Below are positions 55,977-64,000 of a stretch of DNA of 64,000 nucleotides, piece after piece. A program made the position numbers and the translations under genes. The notes under the pieces were generated by a model. That model saw only the letters and a list, made by a program, of their open reading frames with translations, was not told where the DNA came from and searched no databases. The first letter of the stretch is position 1. Each line of letters starts with the position of its first letter. Origin of the DNA: Stenogyne calaminthoides (taxonomy: Eukaryota > Streptophyta > Magnoliopsida > Lamiales > Lamiaceae); assembly GCA_037126765.1 (NCBI GenBank), contig JBBCBC010000022.1, positions 3,534,001 to 3,598,000 on the forward strand, given 5' to 3'.

Positions 55977-57759
55977 GTATAAGTGAGAGAAATATTATTA
56001 GGTTCGTGTAGGTGACATTAGATGTCACATAGAACACGAGACATGCTGTTGTATAATTAAAAGCAGACTTTGAGTATAAGTGGGAGATTGTTGGGGTTAT
56101 ACTGAAAAATATGTTTTTACTTTGTATAACCAAACTGAATTTTCTTATTTATTTACTGAAATAAACTATTAATCACTGTTGCATTAAATATGAATGAATG
56201 TTATATATATTTATTGCAAACCCGTTCAATAAGTTAGTACGTATTACGTTGTAGTTAATTTGGAAATCAAATTAACAGCACCTCGTAATTAAGTACAAAT
56301 TCACAACCCAAATGGAAATGAACAAACCATCATGAAAAGTTGAAGTGTAAGACCCAGATTGACTTGTCTTGACCAAGGGATTACACTAGCGCATTTAGGT
56401 GCGTTGTATAAGGACCTACAGGAGGACAAATTCTTCGGTACTTAATATACAAGAATTAAACCTCAGTAGTGTGTTGTTTCTTAATCTCCGTCCCTTAAAT
56501 AGGATCGTGTGAAATTAATAACTATTGCTTTGATTTATGATGGGAAGAGAGTCAATGCGATTCGATACCTTATATCTTGGGCAATATTATTAATTACATG
56601 ACGATTGCTGACATTTAATACGGAGAATCGCGTGCAAGTACGTCTTGCTTGATTTGTCCCCTTGGTGGGCTCAGAACCTTTATCATACCAAACATGCAAG
56701 TGGAAATTTATTTCCGGTATGGATAATAATGTTGAGCTGTCTTTACTCCAAGGACAAAGATATTAATTAATATAAAGCTTGTTCAGTGACTTAATTAATT
56801 AATGGACTAATATAATTTTAAACGCGGAAAATAATATTCGGGAGCCATATTATAGTGAAATCGTAATATGGGTTAAGATGGATAGTTCAATATTAATTTT
56901 ATAGTGGAATAAATTAATATTAATGGACTTGAATAATATTTGGCCCAATATTATAACTTCATAGTCCATTGAAGGTCCAATCTTAATTCTCCTAAAGACC
57001 CCTCAAATAGCCCAAAATAAAGTCCAATTAATGAAAGAGAGAAGAAAATATTTTTCTATATTTCCATGTGATATTTTCGAAAAATATCTATGGAAAAGGA
57101 AGAAAAGATTGTCTTGATTTTCTTGTAGATATTTTATGGAAAGAGATAATTATTGTAGGAATACATAATTATCCCATAAATTCAAGAAGTCAAATCTTGA
57201 TTCTTTTTCCCTTGTTTTTTTCTAAAAATTGGGATAAAAGGAGGAAGAGATTTTTATGAAAAAATTAATTAAGGAGAAAAGAATATAGGAGATATATTCA
57301 AGATTTCTTGGAGATCAAGAAAGGATTTTCTTCCTTATTTTTTAGCCCTAAAAATCGGCCACCCAAGTCTCTATATTTAGGGGATGAATTTTTCATTCCC
57401 AAATGCAATTTCATGTGTTGGAAATATTAGAAATTCACAAAGGTGGTAGCATAATATTTTTGTTTTCTCTCTTGTTAAAATAGTTCGTGCGAATCCTCCC
57501 ACCAGGTTACGTTCGTGGACTTTGGAACATATTTGGGAAGGCACTTTGGGTTGATCCATCGTCTCAACGGTTGTCTCTACAAGAGGTATATAATCTCGTA
57601 ACTCCTAGTTCCACATGTTTAGGATTTACGTGTACGCATGTTGTTTAATTATTATGTTGAATTGATTTAGGTTTAATTCATGTTAGTAGTTAATTATTTA
57701 ATTTAAATATGTATTTAAAATCATCTCGAATAGATCCGGGCACCCATAATTTCCCAACA
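55150..57759 (+). mobile_element. 5'-truncated Copia element nested in the LINE
   Basis: Only the 3' third remains: end of RT, RNase H, purine tract AAGTGGGAGA (56078-56087) and the 3' LTR 56089-57759 (1671 bp, TGTTGGGGTTATACTG to TTTCCCAACA). LTR relative of the solo LTR at 10.3 kb. The 5' LTR, gag, protease, integrase and most of RT are gone. LINE sequence flanks both sides (EN at the left, RNase H at the right). Confidence 0.88.
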
Positions 57760-57769
57760 CTAGGCGCAC

Positions 57770-58275
57770 GACTCATCCGATGTGTACAGCCTGGCATCCA
57801 CCGAACGAGGGAGAGTTTAAGATCAATGTAGATACGGCTTTCTTTAATGAACTCTTCCAGACAGGGGTGGGAATGGTTCTGAGGGATAGTAGCGGTGCGT
57901 TTATTGCGGGCCGTACAGTCAACTTTCCCGGCTGCGTAGATGTGGAAGTAGGAGAGGCTATGGGATTTGTGGAGGCCTTATCTTGGGCGGAACAATTAAA
58001 TTTGGGCGTAATCAGAATTGAAGGAGATGCTAAATTAGTTGTGGATGCTATCTCGTCCGAACATGTGATGGATTCGATTTTTGGGGATTTCATTGAGAAA
58101 TGTAAGTTAATTCTCTCTAGTACGCCGAATTTATCAGTTGGTTTTATAAAGCGAAATGCCAATTCTATGCGCTTGCCCGGGCTTCTCGATTTTATGAGAG
58201 CCCTTATGTTTGGATTGATCCACCGAACTTTGTGGTTGGACTTCCGTCGAATAATTGCTCGTGCAATGGAATAAA
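57770..58275 (+). pseudogene. LINE ORF2 RNase H domain
   Basis: WHPPNEGEFKINVDTAFFNE, GVGMVLRDSSGAFIAGRTVN, EVGEAMGFVEALSWAEQL and IRIEGDAKLVVDAI give the RNase H fold with its acidic residues. After NANSM the frame slips, and the expected ending (LARASRFYESPYVWIDP) lies in another frame. Same target-site bracket as the 5' part at 53.1 kb. Confidence 0.85.
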
Positions 58276-58351
58276 CTAAGTTTCTTTGCTTTCGAAAAAA
58301 AGGGAGTGTTTTTATAACCTGCAACTTCAATTTTCCTTATTCTATTAACTC

Positions 58352-58530
58352 TTTTGTGAACTAGAATACAATATATGTAAAATGATCAACACTATATATT
58401 CAAATTCACCACTTCAATTGATGGTGATGATTATTTTAATTTAATAGTTGAGATATATTATCCAAAATATTCCACAATTCACTATACAAATAGTACATTC
58501 TAATTATTCTAAAAAATTCTATGTACAAGT
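58352..58530. repeat. Dispersed repeat E, copy 2
   Basis: GTGAACTAGAATACAATATA, CACCACTTCAATTGATGGTG and TCCACAATTCACTATACAAA match 43198-43372. 58531-58834 after it holds no gene; a phrase GCAAGAATCGAACTTAAGAC is tRNA-like but has no element ends. Confidence 0.5.
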
Positions 58531-58834
58531 GTGATAGATACAAAATAAATGCACCTGCAAGAATCGAACTTAAGACCTCGTGGAACGACCTTTGTTGGTG
58601 AAACTGCTGGATTACTAATACGTCAAAACTCCTCTTCAAGACTTTGAGGTACCTGAAAAACATGCCATAGGATTCTCCGGCGCGGACACTCCAACGCTCA
58701 AGTAAAATGACCGAAAAATCACGCTAATAACAAGAGAAGAGATCCCGATGATGAGAACTCTCTTTAATATCAATCTCACTCAAAGCTTCCTCACAAAATC
58801 TCCAGTGTTTAACTTTCGAATATGTTGACATAAT

Positions 58835-59382
58835 TGTTGGGAAATAGGGTGCCCGGATCTATTCGAGGTGCAATTTAAATACAAATTTAAATTATTTAAT
58901 TATTACTAGCATGAATTAATCCTATATTAATTTAAATAATAATCAAATAGCAACAACACATCATGCATATAATAAAGCCATGTAAATCCTACACATGAGG
59001 ATTTCTAGGAGTTACGTAAGGCGTACATATTTTGGCGAATTAAACGGTGACAGATGAGCAACGGTTCAACAAACACACCCAAAGTCCTTCTTTAGTATTC
59101 TCACGTCCTTGTTCAACAATCCGGTGGTAGGAAGCTCGCGAACAATTATAAAAAGGGAAAAAGAAAAATATATGCCACCACCTTTGTGGATTTCTAATTT
59201 TTCCAACACATGGAATTGTGTTGGGGATGAAAAAATCATCCCCTATATATAGGCACAAGGGAGGCAAAAATTTTGGTGCAATATTAGAGTTAGAAAATTT
59301 CTTTGTATCTTCCCAAGATACAATCTTGAATATATTTCATATATTCTATTTCCATAATATTCACAAAATATCATTTCTTCCC

Positions 59383-59436
<54 letters not shown>

Positions 59437-62400
59437 CGAAAATTTCAATGATCAAAGGAAGAAATAAGATCTTTGACTTTTTTTGAATTTATGGGATAAG
59501 CTTGTACTCCAAGAATACTTTATTCCATAAAATATTTCCAAGAAATTCAAGAAAATATTTTCTCTCTCCTTCTCATAATTTTCAAAAATATTGGAAAAAC
59601 AAGGGAACAATGTTTCTTTTATTTTAAGCACATTTTTCAGTTATTGAACTTTATCTTTGGGCTACTAAAGGGCCTTTTAGGAGAATTAATATTGGACCTT
59701 CCAATGGACTTTGAATTTTCAATATTGAGCCACAATATTATTCAAGCCCATAAATATTAATTAATCCCACTGTATAATTAATATTGCACTATCCATCTTA
59801 ACCCATATTATTGTAATATGACTCTCGGTTATTATTTCTCGTGTTTAAGATTATTTAGTCCATTAATTAATTAATTCAAGCCACTGAAAAGCTTTATATT
59901 AATTAATATCTTTTATCATTGGTTTAAGAATGACTCAACATTATTATCCATACTGGAAATTAGTTCCACTTGCAAGATTTGGTATGATAAATCTTCTGAG
60001 CCTCCCAAGGGGAAAAATCACGCAACACTTACTTGCAAACGATTCTCCGTATTAAATCTTAGCAATTGTCGTGTAACTAATAATATTGCCCAAGATATAA
60101 AGTATCGAGTCACAATGACTCTCTACCCAACATAAGTCAAAGCAATAGTTATTAATTTCACACGATCCTATTTAAGGAACATAGATTAAGAAATAACGAA
60201 CCACTGAGGTCTAATTCTTCCATGTTAAGTACTAAAGAATTTATCCTCATTGTAGGTCCTATTCAGCGCATCATAATGCACTAGTGTAATCTCTTGGTCA
60301 AGACAAGCCAATCTGAGCCTTATACTTCAACCTTTAACGATGGATTGTTCATTTCCATCTAGGTTGTGAATTTTTTACTTAGTTACAAGGATTTGTTAAT
60401 GTGATCTTCTGTGATCTGGTATCACCACATTAACTACAGTGTAGCACATACTATTTAATAAATAGATATGCAGTAAATATATATAATATTCAATCATATT
60501 TAATGAACAGTGATAGATAATTTATTTCAGTAAATAAATGAGAAATTCAATTTGGTTATATATAAAATAAAAGCACACTTTACAGCGGCTTACATTCTAA
60601 ACTTAGTGCCATCCAAATCGGTTCCCAAAACCCCTAGAGAATTATGGACCGGGCGCAAGCCCAGTGTGAGACACATGAGAATCTGGGGGTGTCCGGCATA
60701 CGTGTTGGACAAGGAAGCCGGTAAGTTGGATGCACGTTCGGAATTAAGGCTGTTTATAGGATATCCCGAGGTAATAAAAGGATGCATGTTCTATAGTCCC
60801 GAAGATCAAAATGTCATTATCAATACGCACTTTAAATTTTTGGAAGAAGCCTATATGAATGGTAGAAAGCCTAGAAATGAGATTACCTTAGACGAGTTAA
60901 GAGAGGCAACCCCAGTGCCAACAGTACAAGTCGATACACCACGTGAAACGCTTACACAACCGGAACTGCGTTGCAGTGGGATGGTTGTCAAACAACCCGA
61001 GTGATTCATGGGGATAGGAGAGTCCTCAGACTTGATCCCCGGTGACATTGAATCAGACCCCTGGACTTACAACGAGGCGATCCAATACAAGGATGCAGAT
61101 TCTTGGCAAACTCCAATGGAAGCCGAATAGATTCAATGGATCACAATAAAGTGTGGGAGCTAGTCGAACCACTTGACGGGGTAAAATCCATAGGGTGCAA
61201 GTGGGTGTACAAGAGAAAAAGAGGATCGGATGGTAAGGTGGAAACTTTCAAAGCAAGACTCGTGGCAAAAGGGTACACTCAGAAAGAAGGGATCGATTAT
61301 GAGGAAACCTTTTCGCCCGTAGACATGCTCAAGTCCATTCGTATTCTCTTATCGATTGCTGCACATCTAGATTTTGAGATCTGGCAAATGGATGTCAAGA
61401 CAGCTTTCCTTAACAGAAGTCTTGATGAGGAAATCTATATGCAACAACCCGAAGGCTTCATTGAAAAAGGCCAAGAGCATCTGGTTTGCAAGCTAAGGAA
61501 GTCCATTTATGGACTGAAGCAAGCATCCCGTGCTTGGAATCAATGTTTTGATCAGGTCATAAAATCTTACGGTTTTGATCAAAACAATTTCGAGAGTTGT
61601 GTTTATAAAAAGCGCGTCGGAACTGCCTTGGTGTTCTTAGTACTATACGTAGACGATATTCTGCTCATCGGAAATGATGTAATGGTGTTACCAGACTTAA
61701 GGGCATTGCTGTCAAAATAGTTTGATATGAAGGACTTGGGAGAAGCTGGTGAGATTAAGATCACTCGAGATCGCAGGAAAATGATGATCAGCCTCTCACA
61801 AGCTTCATACATATCACTGTCTTGAAGTGATTTGGCATGCAAGATTCCAAGAAATGTTTTGTACCTTTCAGACACGGAATTCATCTAACCAAAAAAATGT
61901 GTCCCAGGACACAGAAGGAGATAGATGACATGAAGGACATTCCTTATGCTTCAGCTGTAGGAGGCCTCATGTATGCAATGCTGTGCACGAGACCGGATAT
62001 CTGCTTTGCCATAGACATGGTGGCAATATATCAATGTTTCTTTTATTTTAAACACTTTTTTCAGTTATTGAACTTTATCTTTGGGCTACTAAAGAAGCCT
62101 TTAGGAGAATTAAGATTGGACCTTCCAATGGACTTTGAATATTCAATATTGAGCCACAATATTATTCAAGCCCATAAATATTAATTAATTTCTCTACATA
62201 ATTAATTTTGCACTATCCATCTTAACCCATATAGTTTTAATATGACTCCCGGTTATTATTTCCCGTGTTTAAGATTATCTTAGTCCATTAATTAATTCAA
62301 GCCATTGAAAAGCTTTATATTAATTAATATCTTTTATCCTTGGTTTAAGAATGACTCAACATTATAATCCATACCGGAAATTAGTTCCACTTGCAAAATT

Positions 62401-63020
62401 TGGTATGATAAATCTTCTGAGCCTCCCAAGGGGACAAATCACGCAAGACATACTTGCACACGATTCTCCATATTAAATCTTAGCAATCGTCGTGTAACTA
62501 ATAATATTGCCCAAGATATAAAGTATCGAGTCACAATGACTCTCTACCCAACATAAGTCAAAGCAATAGTTATTAATTTCACATGATCCTATTTAAGGAA
62601 CGATGATTAAGAAATAACGAACCACTGAGGTCTAACTCTTCCATGTTCAGTACTGAAGAATTTGTCCTCGCTGTAGGTCCTATTCAGCGCATCATAATGC
62701 ACTAGTGTAATCTCTTGATCAAGACAAGTCAATCTGAGCCTTACACTTCAACCTCTCACGATGGATTGTTCATTTCCATCTAGGTTGTCAATTTTGTACT
62801 TAGTTACAAGGATTTTTTAATGTGATCTTCTGTGATCTGGTATCACCATATTAACTAAAATGTAACACGTACTATTTAATGAACACATATGCAGTAAATA
62901 TATATAATATTCAATCATATTTAATGCAACAGTGATAGATAATTTATTTCAGTAAATAAATGAGAAATTAAGTTTGGTTACATATAAAGTAAAATCACGA
63001 GTTACAGTATAACCCCAACA
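58835..63020 (-). mobile_element. Copia element with minus-strand LTRs and an inverted internal segment
   Basis: LTR-derived sequence at both ends runs on the minus strand: 58835-60575 (nearly full) and 62034-63020 (promoter-proximal part only). Perfect 5-bp target duplication ATAAT at 58830-58834 and 63021-63025 shows a single insertion. Between the LTRs, 60576-62033 codes for integrase end and RT on the plus strand, so the core is inverted relative to the LTRs. Primer site, gag, protease, RNase H and PPT are missing. Same LTR family as 10266-12172 and 56089-57759. Confidence 0.85.
60585..62033 (+). pseudogene. Copia integrase C-terminal/SH3-like and RT fragment (inverted core)
   Basis: 60585-61001: AAYILNLVPSKSVPKTPREL, GRKPSVRHMRIWGCPAYVLD, SELRLFIGYPEVIKGCMFYS (integrase end and SH3-like domain). 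61103-61720: RT with WVYKRKRGSDGKVETFKARL, VAKGYTQKEGIDYEETFSPV, MDVKTAFLNRSLDEEIYMQQ and catalytic LYVDDILLIGND intact. A TAG after ALLSK is followed by FDMKDLGEA in frame, then MQDSKKCFVPFRHGI to the break at 62033. Frameshift near 61.1 kb. Confidence 0.88.
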
Positions 63021-63025
63021 ATAAT

Positions 63026-63447
63026 ATTAAAGACTCGTAACAAGTTGAATGTAAATGTATCTCATTGTTCATGTATATAGAATGCATGATGATCTACTTA
63101 TAATACCTGGAAATCAAAGCCCATGACCTCTTTACCTTTCGCAGGCCACTTCTCCAGCCCCAAATATCTCAACCGAGACTTCTTTCTCAGCTCCCTTGGA
63201 TATCTTAACCAATAAACTTATCTGCGTGTCACTGATTAACCCTCACGTCTTTTGTTTTGACCGAATCCACTCATTCCTCAACAATCTTTTCCTTGCTTAC
63301 ACGTGGGTGCCCGTAGAACCCTCAACAACCTCGGGTTTCTTATGGAGTCAAAGAAATATTCCTCCCTTGACTCGGAGATAATTCAATTGTCCTTCAAACG
63401 TGACTTAATCTCATTGTTCAGTCCACACAAATCTTACATCGTTACTG
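63026..63447. other. Intergenic, no gene found
   Basis: Less AT-rich than average. The small ORFs show no family features. Confidence 0.3.
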
Positions 63448-63464
63448 GTCAATCCTTATCCATT

Positions 63465-63554
63465 TCTTTTTTTTTTATCGAGTAAATGGTGACTCGAACC
63501 CATAACCTCACAGCATAGGTAGTTGTGCTCTAACCACATGAGCTATTTCACTTC
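63465..63554 (-). mobile_element. Very short tRNA-derived SINE
   Basis: Minus strand: A box TAGCTCATGTGGTTAGAGCA, B box GGTTATGGGTTCGAGTC, then ATTTACTCGAT and a poly(A) tail (poly(T) near 63467-63476 on +). Flanked by the 17-bp direct repeat GTCAATCCTTATCCATT (63448-63464 and 63555-63571). At 90 bp it is little more than a tRNA-like head plus tail. The head resembles that of the retroposon at 19.3 kb. Confidence 0.8.
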
Positions 63555-63571
63555 GTCAATCCTTATCCATT

Positions 63572-64000
63572 CCTGCTAAACTATAAACTTAGTTGGGCTG
63601 CCACTTATAACTACAATCCTAAATGAAAAAAAGTTGTCCACTACAATTCACCTTTTTTGGGTATGCAATTTGTCTAAATTACCCCTAATTTTACAAATAC
63701 AAAATTTTGATCCATGTTCTTTATGAAAAGTTGTGTCAGCCTGACACTTCTTACTGCAGCTTTTATTTCAACCCATGTGACTTCCCTCATTGATTTTCAA
63801 TTTTATTTTAATTTTACGCCACTTAAAATATAATTAGTAATTCTTCCTGATTTTGACTCATGTTTTTTACCTCACGAAAATGTTTACTTTTTAGTTCACA
63901 CTTTTTAATCACTCTTTTATTTATTCTTACAAAAGACGTCTTTTAAAAATATAATTTTAACTAAAAGTAATTATTTTTATTATTAATATAAGTGGTAATT
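63572..64000. other. Intergenic to the window end
   Basis: AT-rich sequence with no gene or element ends recognised. Confidence 0.3.

Larger units (their letters stand above)
53150..58303 (+). mobile_element. L1-type LINE with both ends, interrupted by Copia
   Basis: The perfect 15-bp target duplication GAGTGTTTTTATAAC (53135-53149 and 58304-58318) brackets the insertion. The 3' end is a short A7 tail (58295-58301). 5' part: leader with a doubled AAATGAACGTGTAAAGTGAT-like unit (53.22-53.36 kb), ORF1, and the start of ORF2. 3' part: RNase H domain (57.77-58.28 kb). The middle of ORF2 is missing, and a 5'-truncated Copia lies at the gap. One deletion reaching from ORF2 into the nested Copia explains this. 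Confidence 0.88.

Noticed and set aside
59218..59455. ORFs across the (TA)n tract on both strands
   Set aside because: They encode only IYIYIY from the microsatellite inside an LTR.
1..64000. CRISPR arrays, bacterial operons or plasmid origins
   Set aside because: Spliced genes, plant retroelements and MITEs show this is plant nuclear DNA; no direct-repeat/spacer pattern of CRISPR type was seen.

Overview
This window looks like a nuclear chromosome segment of a flowering plant, very probably a eudicot. It is strongly AT-rich, has spliced genes with short GT-AG introns, plant SWEET sugar transporters, a plant-type microRNA hairpin, and many plant retrotransposons and MITEs. I cannot name the species. 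An asterid such as a member of the Lamiales would fit, but that is a guess.

I can support three host genes. Two are intact six-exon SWEET (MtN3/saliva) genes of the clade III, sucrose-exporter type. They lie in tandem on the + strand: SWEET-A at 3299-5777 (278 aa) and SWEET-B at 20582-23750 (277 aa). Exon phases match and exon lengths are almost the same, so they are duplicates of one ancestor. Each has a TATA box about 100-140 bp upstream of the start codon. The third gene is a MIR169 microRNA gene near 45.43-45.59 kb (+), with its own TATA box at 45359. All gene models were read by eye.

Everything else that can be named is mobile or repeated DNA. 0-9.6 kb: SWEET-A in MITE-rich sequence. 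9.8-14.9 kb: a nest of miniature LTR elements (TRIMs) with LTRs of about 80 bp, a 1.9-kb solo LTR with a perfect target duplication, and a 5'-truncated LINE. 17-31 kb: SWEET-B, several MITE families, a tRNA-headed retroposon and a LINE 3' end. 31.9-36.4 kb: an intact TRIM, a hAT-like element filled with a 70-bp minisatellite, and a second truncated LINE. 38-43 kb: a tandem repeat, an LTR-like block and MITEs. 46.8-52.2 kb: a complete Copia element with 230-bp LTRs, recent but coding-dead. 53.1-58.3 kb: a LINE with both ends and a 15-bp target duplication, disrupted by a truncated Copia element. 58.8-63.0 kb: a Copia element whose internal segment is inverted relative to both LTRs, inside one 5-bp target duplication. 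63.46 kb: a 90-bp SINE with 17-bp target repeats.

The most informative observations are the MIR169 gene, the SWEET pair (SWEET-A carries Asn at a pore position that is Ser in clade III), the hAT-like element whose repeat unit resembles a snRNA promoter, the inverted-core Copia, and the TRIM family. No new multi-gene system is evident.
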